From: Gracilaria gracilis
Lineage: Eukaryota > Rhodophyta > Florideophyceae > Gracilariales > Gracilariaceae
DNA length: 64,000 nucleotides
Assembly (NCBI GenBank): GCA_030374805.1
Contig: JARGSG010000072.1
Location: 248,001 to 312,000 of the forward strand
Direction: 5' to 3'
In this document: positions 53,702-64,000 of the stretch, piece after piece
How the letters are laid out: every line of letters begins with the position of its first letter
Position numbering within the stretch: the first letter of the stretch is position 1
The notes under the pieces: generated by a model
The model's input: the letters and a program-made list of their open reading frames with translations, nothing else
Databases searched by the model: none
Told to the model about the DNA's origin: nothing
Position numbers and translations under genes: made by a program

Positions 53702-55907
53702 GGACAGTATGAGAGAGTGAAATGGTGTGAAGATTTTGTAGTAGTCTTCAAATGCCGAACAACTTCATTCTTGTAGTGAGATCCTCGATCGGAAACCCAT
53801 TGACGCACGACTCCGAAAGCAGCAAACCATTTGACGAGCGCATCTGCAACAACCTCAGCGGTAGCTTCCTTTGTAGGGATGAGCCACACGTATCCACTGT
53901 GGTCATCCTTCAGTACCAATACGTACAAGTAGCCACCTTCCGCGTTTGACATATAGCAGAAGTCGAAATGCAGTAACTCATTCGGTTCATCAGCATGTAG
54001 AGCGTGGCCAAGAGGGCGTGCAATTACTTTCGAGTTCTGAGTGCAAAGGCAATGCAAACAAGATTGCACGAACGTCTTCAATTCTTCATCCATATTCCTC
54101 CAGAAGAAATAAGCCTTCACGGTAGCCAATGTTACATTAGAACTTCGGTGTCCACTATGGCCGGTATGCGCTGCAATAGCCAATCGTAGCTTCATGAGTT
54201 CGCTGTCTGACGGTATCCAGAGGACATCCTTAGCGTTTCGAACACCATCAGGCGATTTCAGAAAACCTTGCGGAGGTTCTTCACTGCTCTCACACTGTAT
54301 CCTCTTGATGTCTTCAACATTTGGCCAATCTAACTTGTCGTCGGTGCCAGGGTCTATTTGTGCCATCAAAAGAGCTCTGGCACGAAGAACCTTTGCAGTA
54401 CGAACGTGACGAGGAGGATTGACAGCCCACCTTGTCAGCATGTCTGCCCAGACATTGTGCTCCCCTGGTAGGTGCTCTATCACATATCGAAACGCGCTGA
54501 GCTTGAGAGCCCATCTCATGAGTTTGCTTGCGGTCTGCTTGGAGATACCTGGGTTTCTGCCAAAAGGGTCGTAGAGGTACACCACATTTGCACGATCCGT
54601 GAAAATGTTCACCTCATGTCCGAGAACGAGGTAGTCGAGACGACACATTGCTTCAACGATGGCAAATCCTTCTTTTTCTGGAACGGACCAGTTGATTGCT
54701 GACCCTGTGAATGACCCAGAAAGGAAACAAAGCGGCTCATGCCGCTGATTTTCGATTGCTTTGCGGAGATCTTCGCATGGGATCTGGGTGAGGATTGCCG
54801 CCCAGTGGGTGTCTGACGCGTCCGTGAAAAGAGACAGTTGATGATCTGGCTTGAGGTGAGCAAGCTTGACAGATGCAGTCAGTTGTTTCTTGATGTCGGT
54901 GAAAGCCGCATCATGTTCGGCGCCCCATGTGGTGCATAGGGAGAGATTGCGAAGAGCTCGCTTCGTTCTCTTGCCCACAGTTGAGTAGCAATCCTCCAGA
55001 AGACGGTGTAGAGGTGCAATGCGTTCGGAGTAAGCCGGAATAGAGTTCTGCATCCAGTTGGTTGCGCATACAAACTGTTGGAGTTCGCTCGCCATCGTCG
55101 GCTTTCTCATGGAAACCAGAGAGTCGTAGTGATGTGGATGATACTGTACTTTTTCAGGAGTGATAATGCGTCCGCAGAACTGAACACGGCGTGAATACAG
55201 AGTTGTCTTCTCTGCGTGTACTTTTAACCCGATATCTCTGCAGACTTCGAGGAATGACTCGATGTTTCCAGCAATTCCGTCTCTGACTTTGCGTAGAATA
55301 AGAAGTCGTCTATCCATTGGAGCATTTTCTCAACGTTTCTCTCGAACTTGTGAGATAGTACTGCCTGGAAGTGATTTCCGGAATCGCTGCCCCCTTGGAG
55401 AAGACGCTTGGAAGAGTAAACCCCTAGCGGTGTATGTATTTACATCATCTCCTGCGATTCCTGTGAAGGAGGCACTTGCCAGTAGCCGTGAGCCAGGTCC
55501 ACTTTGGCAAAGCATGTGCTCCCTGCCATGTCCTGGAACTTTGACTCCAGGTGCGGCATCGCTGACTGAATGGGCACTGTGCGTGCATTCGGACCTCAAA
55601 GGTCGACTGTGAACCTATGCTTCGTAGACCCGGGCTGAGGTACAGCAAGGGCTGGCGAGGCCCAACGTGCTGAAGGGTTCTTGTAAATAGCTCCAACTGC
55701 CTCGAGTTCGCGCACTGTTTGGATGATAAATTCACGCTGCTGAGGTGCATAACGTCGTTTCGGACATCGATAAGGCTTGGAGTGTTCTACAGGAGTGATA
55801 ACCAGAGGTGCAACATTGACAGGAGGATCGGAGCCTAATTTGATACGAAACACATCCCGATAGTTTTCCAATATTCGTTCCATTCTTGCCAAACCAGCTT
55901 CTGACAT
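53647..55907 (-). pseudogene. Gypsy pol: reverse transcriptase, RNase H, integrase core (frameshifted)
   Basis: The RT begins near 55907 (YRDVFRIKLG, SARWASPALAVPQPGSTKHR), is broken by at least two frame changes between 55600 and 55320, and resumes in a long frame 55317-53647. That frame has the RT end (LKVHAEKTTLYSRRVQFCG), RNase H (LFTDASDTHW, VPEKEGFAIVEA, TDRANVVY), the integrase zinc region (AAHTGHSGH...CLHCLC) and the integrase core (DFCYMSN, WVSDRGSHYKNE). The order RT-RH-IN defines Gypsy. Confidence 0.85.
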
Positions 55908-57190
55908 ACAGTACCATTGTTCTTTGCTTCCGCGACAATGTTTGCCAACGCTCTGTTGATTGATTTCTTGCTGTCTTTACCAATGCCAGCTGCCAAGAAT
56001 TCTGGAAGTTTGATAGGATCGTCGTCAGTGCTACTGTATGATAAGCCTTGGTAGCGGGCAGTGGCAATCTTGAACTCTGTGGAATTCAATTCCTCAATAT
56101 GTCGATTGTGAATATCGCCTCTGACTCGCAGAAGGTGATCATTCAAGTTAAAGCCAATCGAATTTAGGAACGGCCTTCCCAACAATATGTCGTCCATCTC
56201 CTCATCAACCACAAAAAACTCAACGCCTCGAATCCGAACGGGAATGTTTGATCCCGGTAGATATATTGTGACTGTCATTATGACAGACTTCGAGGCAGAG
56301 ACAGAGATATCATCATCTGTTTTGAACGCCCCTGGAAGTGGTATGGGCTCATCAAATAGTTTAACCGGAATTTCTGGTACTGTGGATGTTATTTTGGAGA
56401 ATGTATTGACACCGATAGCACTGAAGTCGGCGCCAGAGTCTCCAAGGACAACATCGAACAAACTGTCTTCCAATGCAACTCGGAAGCGTCCAACGTCAGG
56501 ATCGGGATCCGATTGGCTTCGTGTGGTCTCCTTCTTGACAGTTTTCGCTCTCTTCGTATCTTTCGTACCATAATGCTTCTCGAATAGTTCTTTTCTGCGT
56601 TTCACGGAGGTGATCGGACAATCTTTGAGTCCGTGAATTCCACTGCACTCTTCGTTGAGACATGGCTTACTCCACTCTGTGTCCTTCCGCTTGTTGGAAC
56701 GTTGGGGCTTCTGTTCGGATTGCTGCCCATGTCCCGTTCTTAATGCCTTGTTGTTCCTCGCGGTATCCTCGTGCTTACGAGAATGGTCATGAGCAGAGCG
56801 AGATTTGGGATTAAATCGGGCCATTACTGCTTGGGTCAGCGAAACCTCCAGTGCAATGTTAGAGACTTCGTCTTTAAACAGTTTGATGTCGGCCAACTGT
56901 TCCCTCTTCGAGCCTCTCCTCAACATTTTGATGCGTTCCTGCAAAACCTGAGGTTGGAATTTGTTGACAAGACGATCGAGAAAAATATTTGCCATATCCG
57001 GGTCCTTCAGAACTTCAGAGGCGTTGTTCTGATCGAGAGCCGTAATAACCTCAATAATAAAGTTCGTGACGCCTCTTGATGGGTCTTCTTTGTTGGTCTT
57101 GAATGCCACGCTGCGCAGCGTTGAGTTGATTCGCTCGGACAAATCCTTGGGGGTAGACAAAGAGGCCTTGTCAAACCAATTCTTGACCAT
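55835..57190 (-). pseudogene. Gypsy gag and aspartic protease
   Basis: A 451-residue frame. It has a helical gag (DPDMANIFLDRLVNKFQPQV), a Cys/His segment CLNEECSGIHGLKDCP resembling a zinc knuckle, then an aspartic protease with the active-site LGDSGADFSAI and the strand DDILLGRPFLNSIGF. It runs into a frame change before the RT. Confidence 0.8.
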
Positions 57191-57505
57191 GTCTACATAG
57201 CATCTTCAACAGTAGAAGCGCCCTCGATTTCTCCCATCAAGCAGAGAGCATGAAGAGTAGCTGAATCCATACAATCTTTGATGGATGCCATTGAAAGTTT
57301 GGAGCTCTCATCTCGGTCTTTGTTCACGTCTTCTACCTTATTGCGATAGGCTGCGTAGGCGGTCTCAAATTTGATGAGAGAAGGCTGATCGACTGTCTTC
57401 AGCGAAGGTGGCTAAATCACAGACACGACTCCGTAATTAGAGGCTGCCATGATCGGACTCCAACTGCAAGTCAAAACACTAATGCTCTTTAAAAGCCAAA
57501 GCGCT
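57191..57505. other. Leader between gag and 5' LTR of the Gypsy element
   Basis: No coding signal recognised apart from a possible upstream continuation of gag. The primer-binding site should lie just inside the LTR (about 57480-57505), but no tRNA match was identified. Confidence 0.4.
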
Positions 57506-57916
57506 TTGATGATGAGTGTTCGGCTTGCAGGATTCGTCCTGGAGCCTGAGTACTTCTGTTGCGCTGGGTTCGGGCTTGGAGGGCACAAGAGAATGGGCAC
57601 ACCCACTGGTTGTCGCCTGTCCGACGTGGGTTGCCTCCACTGTGTGGAAGGCTTTTATGGTGCCCATCTGCCGAGCCAGTTGCTTGCTGACTCAGCAGAA
57701 AATGTAGACATCAGTCATCTACATGCCTACACTAACGATAGAACTAAACTTAGTTTAGCTAGAACTACCAACGATATATCAGTCTGATGTTCGATAAGTA
57801 TGAAAGCATATGTAGCACGCGCTGTAGCCCGCATTTGCGTGACATACGCACCAGCAAAGCTGTAGTACCTATATGCGCATAACCAACGCGAGAGTAAGGC
57901 AGAGGAGTACACATCA
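57506..57916 (-). repeat. 5' LTR of the Gypsy element, 411 bp, complete
   Basis: Begins TGATGATGAGTGTTCGG and ends TACACATCA in plus orientation. It matches the interrupted LTR copy except for an A/G in the ACAAAAGAATGG context and one A in the GATAGAAACT context. Confidence 0.9.
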
Positions 57917-57921
57917 ATGTA

Positions 57922-58585
57922 TCTATCTTCTTATTTTCCCGAGGCGGAGCCTCGGGTAAATAACCATTCCGAGGGTTCATATCGCACTCTCGTGCCAGTT
58001 AATGACCCTTATGTATCTCTCTTCTGGTCCAAGCACCACAGTTACTTTTTGGTGAGCATATGTAAGGAGTTAGGTGTCACATGTGAAACGTTGTAAGCCT
58101 TGATGAGAAGCTACGGTTATCACAGATTGGTACAAACTTTGTAGGTGGCCGATCTCTGATTCACTGAACCTGCTTTGATTGCTTGCGCGCAAATTGGCGC
58201 CTATGCATTCAGCAACCTAGTCCTTTTTCGGCATGTAACTGTTGGTAAACACCGCTGTAGGACATTAGAGCATATCCTTGGTAGACTAGGTTTAATTCTA
58301 AGAGCGCGGAGCGTTAACACGCTCCGTGGCTTTATTGGAGATCCTCGTTGTACGTACTACCAGAATGGTAGTTTGAGCTACTATTCAAAGCGCTTGATCG
58401 CGGCAGTTGCGTTCAGAAGAGGCCAGAGAAGAGGCACAGAGCTCTCTGACACTCATTCATTGGTGCCGATTCGTTTTCTTTGATCGTGATATACCACAAC
58501 CGCCCTAACAGGGAAAAGTGCTTCCAAGGTGTGATCCCAAGGTGGATTAACACAGGGCTCGCCGTTCCAGAGAGACAACAGAAAT
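57922..58585. other. Intergenic, mirror of 5728-6392
   Basis: Carries the mirrored GCCTCGGG hairpin just after the insertion and the CGGAGCG hairpin near 58307-58326. The 102-codon frame is listed separately. Confidence 0.5.
58175..58483 (+). CDS. Possible protein, 102 aa, right-arm copy
   Basis: Same frame as 5830-6138 with one residue changed (F/S near the C-terminus). No domain recognised. Confidence 0.2.
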   Translation: MIACAQIGAYAFSNLVLFRHVTVGKHRCRTLEHILGRLGLILRARSVNTLRGFIGDPRCTYYQNGSLSYYSKRLIAAVAFRRGQRRGTELSDTHSLVPIRFL

Positions 58586-59784
58586 CTAGTTATAGTCGAC
58601 TGCGAAAAAGTCTTTGAGCTGATCGTCTCGTCGAATGTCATTCGTAGAGCACTGCAAACCTCCACCGAATTGGTATGTATCACGGTAAGGCACCGGAATA
58701 ACATCGAAACCCAAATCATCCAGTTGTTCAATGAGTTCTTTTTCGTTTTCCTCAACCACGACCTTCTCGGGAGATATGCTGAACGCGTTCACAGCGCTGC
58801 AATCACAAAAGTCGGGCATGGGGTAATTGATTGCGTTGGGCGGTGCGGACTCAATCAACTTCCAGTTGCCCTCGCGGAATTTTGGGATCTCCCATTCCAA
58901 CGGTGGTCGCTCACGATTGACAAGGACACTCCAGGACGTAATGGAACAAAGTTGCCGTCAATATGCTGCGGCTTGAGATCATCTGGGAAGTGCATGAGAT
59001 GACAGTCCACTCCACGGCTAGCAAAATGGCGCTGCAACCATTCGAAACCGCTGCGATTAGTTGTGTTGCTGTGAATAACAAATAGGTCCTTTCCAATGCG
59101 GGCCACATCGGCAGCATCCCAAACCGGCTCATCTTCAGTCACCGAAAATTCGAACTTGTGTTTCTTGTTCTTCACATGTTCCGGCGGGACGTAGCCATTC
59201 TGTTGTTCAAATCTTTGATCAATTCGATCCCAGAACGGAGGGTGAACACCCTTCTGCAGGTCAACATGATGCTGGTAGAGCGAATCGCGCATCATTGGCT
59301 TTGGCGCTGCTGTCCAGATCATTCCTTTATCTCGGCGGTAGTAATCCATTATGATGTCGCGGTAGCAGTACTCCTCGAAAAGTCGAGAGCGATTAGACAT
59401 AGATGCCTCGATAATTTCACGCCCGACAACCAACAGTTTGTCACGTGGGCAGCAGTTGTACATCGCGGGTGTTTGCCAAAACGGAGTAACGATGGGCTTG
59501 TTTTGTGGAATAGGTGAAGGTCGCTTGACAACGACACCTTCACCTCTGAGCATTTCCGCAAGCATGTCGTACTGCTTGTTAGCTTTGTCGATCTGTTTCG
59601 GGTGCTTCGGACCAATCGGCCAGGGCAGTGTGGACGCAATGTACTCATTGTTGCATTGTGCTCGGAAATCCAGACCTTCCGGTGGAAAGCAGGCATCATT
59701 AGGCAAGCGAGCGACAATGACTTCTTGCAAGTTACCGCATTCGGTTGAGGAGTTGACCAGTACTTCTGAATCAGCGAACTTCAT
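58586..59784 (-). CDS. Amidinotransferase, frameshifted, right-arm copy
   Basis: Mirror of 4529-5727 with the same one-base frame break (near 58929). Residue differences are few (T/A in QTPxMYN, S/L at the break, V/A in SAVNxFS). The Cys-containing C-terminal frame is 58900-58586. Confidence 0.85.
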
Positions 59785-60181
59785 TGCTGTAAGGGAGAAG
59801 ACAATATTCTATAATATTATCTGTGGTTGTTCACAACCAATGAAAAATGAGGAAGCAAATATATTCTAATATATAACCATATTATTGGTGTTGTTGTAAC
59901 AACAGGGTAATGTTACTCCCGTTGAGACGTCCACGGCGTGGACTCCACGCGCGCACAGCTGCGTCGATTCGAAGCAATCGAACTTCGATTATCGAAGCAC
60001 CGCGCAGCGAACGCCACGGTGGCGAGTGGAAAACGTGTGTTGGGCTCCACGCTCACTTTTTGTCGCAAAGATTTTTGCAAAGTTTGCGGCAAAAGTTTTT
60101 GGTGTGCCCAAATGTGCGTCGCTACGTGTCCAACAAGGCGCGGCCTCGCTGGCCGGGGGAAGGATACAGTAACCATTACAG
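59785..60181. other. Region upstream of the amidinotransferase, right arm
   Basis: Mirror of 4132-4528: TATA-like AT runs and CCAAT (59836-59842 region) near the amidinotransferase start, then a GC-rich block with overlapping open frames (including FCKVCGKSFWCAQMC). Confidence 0.4.
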
Positions 60182-60388
60182 TGTATTCTGTATGAGAAAG
60201 GCTTTGCCTTCGTAGAGAAACTTTACAGTAGCAAGGAGCTGGAGCTCGCGAACATGGTGGAGCGGCGCGTGCGCGATGCACTGCGCGTGCGCGTGGCGCG
60301 CGCACAAAGGCTTGTCGAGAGCGAGCGTGATGCGTGGCCACGCGAGCACGAGCCACTCGCTCTCAGCCTCGCTGCATGCACAAATTGA
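60182..60388 (+). CDS. Possible exon or gene remnant, right-arm copy
   Basis: 68-codon frame after TTACAG, ending at TGA 60386-60388. Same as 3925-4131. Confidence 0.25.
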   Translation, partial: CILYEKGFAFVEKLYSSKELELANMVERRVRDALRVRVARAQRLVESERDAWPREHEPLALSLAACTN

Positions 60389-61226
60389 TACCGTTCAAAA
60401 TTGAGTACCAAGTGTGATATATACATGGTGTTTTATTGCAGCGAAGGGAGCAAGACGAAAGCTGCAAATGCAGTGTTATATTGGTGGACACGCATGAGCG
60501 TGTGTTGTTGGTTAGCAGTTTGAGCTAAACGCCAAATAATCCTTCCCAGTGAAATCGGCGCTGCAAAAATAAAACTTCTCCACGGCGACAAAGCGAAAAG
60601 CCCCAACATTTACGAAATGAAAACCATAACTTGTTGCTTTCCATGTAGGGAAACGTTGTTCATTCTTTCATGCAGTATATAATGAACCTAATATTGTCAG
60701 CTTTATGATTGCAAAAAAAATGGCAGATGTCAACACACGAAATCATTTATCTTGTCTTTTATGTCATGCAAACAGTTAGAACAATACGAGCACCACTCTA
60801 CACCAGTGTGCCTTCCATTAGGATCTCCGATTCGACCAACATATCGGGAATTTGCAGCAACACCAATTATGACACACAACTCCACAATTCATAATGATAT
60901 GAAATTTCAACCGCGTCCGACAGAGTCGTACTTTTAAACGAATAATCTTTAGAAATGATCAGTGTTCTACTCCTTCATAATTTGTTGAAAGTATTCAACA
61001 TACAGTTACCATGTGTTATGACTCAAGTCAAAACACATTCATTGCACTTGCTTGTATTTGTTGCTCAATGCTGATGAGCCCAAAGACCTCCTATTGTAGG
61101 TCTGCATATCCCACAGAGAAACAGTATATAAGAAGTCTACCTCTCCTTTAACTCTATGCTAAGAACTTTACCATTAGACGTGCTTACCATTCTCACGTAT
61201 CCAAGCACTACATTTCAAACCGAACC
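60389..61226. other. Intergenic upstream of the zinc-finger gene, right arm
   Basis: Contains the TATA box at 61125-61130. Otherwise no gene recognised; short frames 60709-60937 have no features and their starts depend on a homopolymer length that differs between arms. Confidence 0.4.
61125..61130 (+). promoter_or_regulatory. TATA box of the zinc-finger gene
   Basis: TATATA 97 bp before the start codon 61227; the same is found at 3184-3189 in the left arm. Confidence 0.5.
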
Positions 61227-62021
61227 ATGAACTCTCAGCCTCAAAGTTCCTCCGGTGGCGATGGCAGACGGCCACCTAGAGACAAGAGGAACAAAAGAGA
61301 CCTCAGCGTGGACAGAAGCAGGGTAGAGAAAGGGCCAAAGAAACGTCAGTCGTCTCGGAGACAAAATCAGTATTCTAACCAGTCAGGAAGGGCGCGACAC
61401 TCCTCTGCACACTCCAGACGTACAGGCGAAGCTTTGGGCGCTCTCAGTTTGATGAACGACCCCACGCTTTTGGCTTCAACTATGGGTGCACGTGCAGCGG
61501 CCTCGTCGCGAGCAGCACGGACACAAACAATGACCGAGCGCGCTGTAGAGGCGCCTGAGGTTGTGGCGCCGACAGCGCCCCGGCGGCAAGCGGCGCGAGC
61601 GCCCACGCTGGCGCAGATGACGTCCAGCGCTCTGGAGGCGACGGGGCGCGCTGCGGCCGAGCCGCCAGTTTCGAGCACGCAGACGGTATCCAAACGCACG
61701 CGCGCTGCGCCTGCGGCGCCAGCGCCCACGCTGGCGCGGCTGTCGTCCAGTGCTCTGGAGGCGGCGGGGCGCGCTGCGGCCTGGCCGCCGTCTGCGGGGG
61801 CGCAGGCGGTGGAGCAGATGGTGGCGCGGAGGGAGGCGCAGCGCGTGCAGCGCGTGCGCGCTGCGCATGCGGCGGCAGTGGCGGCAGCGGCTCAGTACGC
61901 GCCGGCGTCTCAGTTGGGGGATGGAGTGGCGCCGAGTCGCTTTTCATGCCCGCAATGCGGCCGCGAATACCAGAGCCTTCGCGCTGTTCTGAGACATATG
62001 GCCGAGCGTCATGGGAATTAA
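61227..62021 (+). CDS. Zinc-finger protein, 264 aa (two repeat units), right-arm copy
   Basis: Same gene as 2170-3087 but with one 41-residue repeat deleted in frame. The C-terminal finger CPQCGREYQSLRAVLRHMAE with its second His is intact. A few residue changes lie in the N-terminal basic tail (S/P, S/Y, K/N). Confidence 0.75.
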   Translation: MNSQPQSSSGGDGRRPPRDKRNKRDLSVDRSRVEKGPKKRQSSRRQNQYSNQSGRARHSSAHSRRTGEALGALSLMNDPTLLASTMGARAAASSRAARTQTMTERAVEAPEVVAPTAPRRQAARAPTLAQMTSSALEATGRAAAEPPVSSTQTVSKRTRAAPAAPAPTLARLSSSALEAAGRAAAWPPSAGAQAVEQMVARREAQRVQRVRAAHAAAVAAAAQYAPASQLGDGVAPSRFSCPQCGREYQSLRAVLRHMAERHGN

Positions 62022-63779
62022 CTTTGTAAATGCTACGAACGGTAGAAAAAGAAATAAGCAACACACACTGCTGCCATTGCAAGTATGCAACTTTCTCCCA
62101 AACTAAACGGGAACAAATAGTTCTTGGTTCTTCTCAGGTCTGAAAGCAATTGTCAAGCGGGGTAGCCACCCTTAATCGGCATTGTTTGCTCACACTATTA
62201 GTATTATGTAGAAGAGCTCAAGGAGCTTCCCGAATTTTCTTTTGGTAAAGCGTGCTCTGGGAAGCGTGCTTTGCAAATTTCTAGTTCGTATGTTCAAAAG
62301 CATTCTGCCTACCACTCATTTCGTACTACTCATGCCCATACGATGACATGGGAGACACAGAAGAACGAAGAGGCAGCTCTGAACAGTGTAGGCTCGTCCA
62401 AATCTTTTCACACCTTGGTTCGGAAGAGAGTATGAATGCCAAACGTAGATGCTCCAGCACTGACCAGTATCAAAAGAGTTGTCCGAGTCTATTTCCGGGC
62501 CATCTAAGAGCTTCGATCGTAGAACACTCTAGCTCGCCATGAAACTCTGTATTGACGAATCCGTCATTTCTTTGTTCTAAGTAATACATTCAGACACCAT
62601 TGTGACTTCATGGAATATGTTTCTATTCGTTTCGTAATGTTACACAGATAGTACTAAAGATGGAACAGGCTCTTCTCAAAATACGTTATATATCTGCATG
62701 GCATCTTAATACTATTCAGAACATCAACGAGAGTTCAACCCTTCAGTGTTCTGCAGGCCTGGTGTTCTTCATTATAAATATTCTCTTTATATGACAAGAA
62801 CTTATTTATTGTTAAACACGTGCAAGCGCTACAACTCTATAGGCCTACAAAACCAAGCAGTTGTGCTATTTTGGCTTTCACCTTGAAAGCTTTAGTTTTT
62901 ATTTTTTTGTTTTGGATGCTAACGTAGTTCCTGTGGTACTCATATTCTGTTCAACATAAGTTTTTTCCTATTATAGTTTGTTTCTATTTTCAAAGCGTAA
63001 ATGATCCTGTGTTATACAAGAGCAATTGATTTAGATATAAAGATTGCTCACTTTAGCCAACGCTAGATAAGTTTATTTGGTACTTGATCGTTGCGTTGCT
63101 TCAAATCTATTTTGATTTAGAATGTTGAAACTTCCCCAGCCCTATTGCGATCAATTTCTCACAATCCTGTGATGTGACCACGGGGAGAAGTGAGCACAGC
63201 TGGGCATGAACCCTGAACTTGAGATCCTAATTCTTATCAAACTGCAGCGAACATGATGACGCAGCGGTCCATGCTTATCACTCTCTACACGGGGACTCTG
63301 CGCCACTTGAATAAACTTTTTCAAATGAAAGGACGCAATTTGTTCTTATCAGAGTCACTTGCAGCCTTCGATAAGCAATTTTTATCGTGAATACACGTGA
63401 ATAACGGGTCGATTGACAGCTAAATGGTCCCTCGCCTTCGGCTCGGGCCCAAATTCAGCTGTCTCGTCGCCTGGTTATCTCCGTTTTCCAAGATAACTCG
63501 TACATATAAAACGGTCGCTCTGTGTAGCCATGAGGCGTCACGAAACCCAGCCGGAATCCCAGGTACTTTACTACATGGCATATTCTACCCAAAGGGACTT
63601 AGGCCCAGAAGTGGCCATAAAATAATTGCAATGCTTCCTCTGGACCAGTAACTACAGAGTTGTTGTTATTACAACAACACAAAGTATGCCGTTAAGATTT
63701 CTAGGTCGTCTTGCCTGTAATACAATATCACCCCCAATCTTGTTTGTTTTTCCTTCTGCTTCTCAACCTCACATGCAAC
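62022..63779. other. Gene-poor stretch, mirror of 413-2169
   Basis: No convincing gene besides the small frame 62348-62542. Confidence 0.4.
62348..62542 (+). CDS. Possible small protein, 64 aa, right-arm copy
   Basis: Identical frame to 1649-1843; unknown. Confidence 0.15.
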   Translation: MGDTEERRGSSEQCRLVQIFSHLGSEESMNAKRRCSSTDQYQKSCPSLFPGHLRASIVEHSSSP

Positions 63780-64000
63780 ATGAAACGAATCCTCCTCGTG
63801 CATGCGTTCGTTCTCTCTCTTCTGTGCATACACAGTTCTCGAGCGCAAACCTCAACCTTACGATGCAATAGAGCTCCACCGCAGAACCAATCTCAGTCGC
63901 CGCAATTCTTGTGTGAGGTTGACATCACGGTCGTTCGTAATGCCAACTGCAGCGCAACCATCACAGAGAGATATCTTTTTCCCTACACTACTGGGCGCGA
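63780..64000 (+). CDS. Secreted DUF2207-like protein, partial, right-arm copy
   Basis: Signal peptide and first 73 codons of the gene seen at 1-412; it runs off the right edge. The window therefore cuts the same gene at both ends. Confidence 0.6.
   Translation, partial: MKRILLVHAFVLSLLCIHSSRAQTSTLRCNRAPPQNQSQSPQFLCEVDITVVRNANCSATITERYLFPYTTGR

Larger units (their letters stand above)
45801..57916 (-). mobile_element. Gypsy (Ty3-type) LTR retrotransposon with nested insertions, 12,116 bp
   Basis: Flanked by direct ATGTA copies (45796-45800 and 57917-57921); the left arm has a single copy at 6393-6397 (TACAT), i.e. the pre-insertion site. Each end is an LTR of about 411 bp that starts TG and ends CA. 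Coding runs on the minus strand, so 57506-57916 is the 5' LTR and the 45801/52437-52803 pair is the 3' LTR, split by another element. Removing the nested insertion leaves about 5.5 kb. The two LTRs differ at only about two positions, implying a recent insertion, yet the polyprotein frames are broken several times. Confidence 0.92.
26052..64000 (-). repeat. Right arm of the giant palindrome (with 12.1-kb insertion)
   Basis: Reverse-complement copy of 1-26050, interrupted only by the transposon nest 45801-57916. The window ends inside the mirrored sequence: position 64000 corresponds to about position 192, so the symmetry reaches both window edges and may extend further. Some genes are intact here but frameshifted in the left arm (34233-35627 and 37114-38319). 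The Copia fragment next to the fold is more damaged here than in the left arm. Confidence 0.97.

Noticed and set aside
1..64000. CRISPR arrays, bacterial operons, rRNA genes
   Set aside because: No regularly spaced direct repeats with unique spacers and no rRNA-like sequence were seen. Introns and LTR elements show that the DNA is eukaryotic. tRNA genes were looked for by eye only and none was convincing.

Overview
The window is eukaryotic nuclear DNA. Several genes have short GT-AG introns (about 80-100 bp), TATA boxes lie roughly 100 bp upstream of start codons, and there are Copia, Gypsy, Harbinger and pogo transposons. Genes are small, intron-poor and separated by 1-3 kb of non-coding DNA. 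That compact style plus the gene content (bacterial-type amidinotransferase, ATP-grasp ligase, DUF917 protein) would suit a red alga, perhaps a florideophyte. This identification is an inference held at low confidence; an oomycete or another alga cannot be excluded.

The dominant structure is one giant palindrome. Positions 1-26050 recur in reverse complement from 26052 to the right edge, where position 64000 pairs with about position 192. The fold point is the 3-nt spacer 26050-26052 of a short perfect inverted repeat (26033-26069) inside a Copia-type retrotransposon. Both arms carry the same genes in mirror order. From the outer edge inward these are: a secreted DUF2207-like protein (cut by the window), a repeat-containing C2H2 zinc-finger protein, an amidinotransferase, a DUF917 protein, an MFS transporter, an ATP-grasp ligase, a broken membrane-protein gene, a three-exon membrane protein with an EF-hand-like loop, a broken WD40 gene, a secreted protein, a retroelement fragment, a Cys-rich open frame with two in-frame TAG codons, a GC-rich tandem array, and truncated Copia gag/protease.

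The arms are nearly but not perfectly identical. Scattered substitutions, homopolymer-length differences and repeat-number changes distinguish them: 3 versus 2 copies of a 41-residue repeat, and 3 versus 5 copies of an 18-bp minisatellite. Close to the fold (about 25.5-26.6 kb) they diverge much more. Some reading frames are intact only in the right arm (secreted protein, EF-hand membrane protein), while other breaks are shared (amidinotransferase, WD40, TAG frame, membrane protein).

The right arm also contains a 12.1-kb insertion (45801-57916) absent from the left arm, where the unoccupied target site can be read at 6393-6397. It is a Gypsy LTR retrotransposon with an ATGTA target-site duplication. 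A pogo-like element is inserted in its left LTR, and a Harbinger element is inserted in the end of the pogo element, giving a three-level nest.

The amidinotransferase, DUF917 protein, MFS transporter and ATP-grasp ligase sit consecutively within about 8 kb in each arm. They could form a small metabolic neighbourhood for a guanidino or amino-acid-derived compound, but this is inference. The palindrome is either a real inverted duplication or an assembly product (fold-back chimeric read or joined haplotypes). The sequence alone does not decide this.
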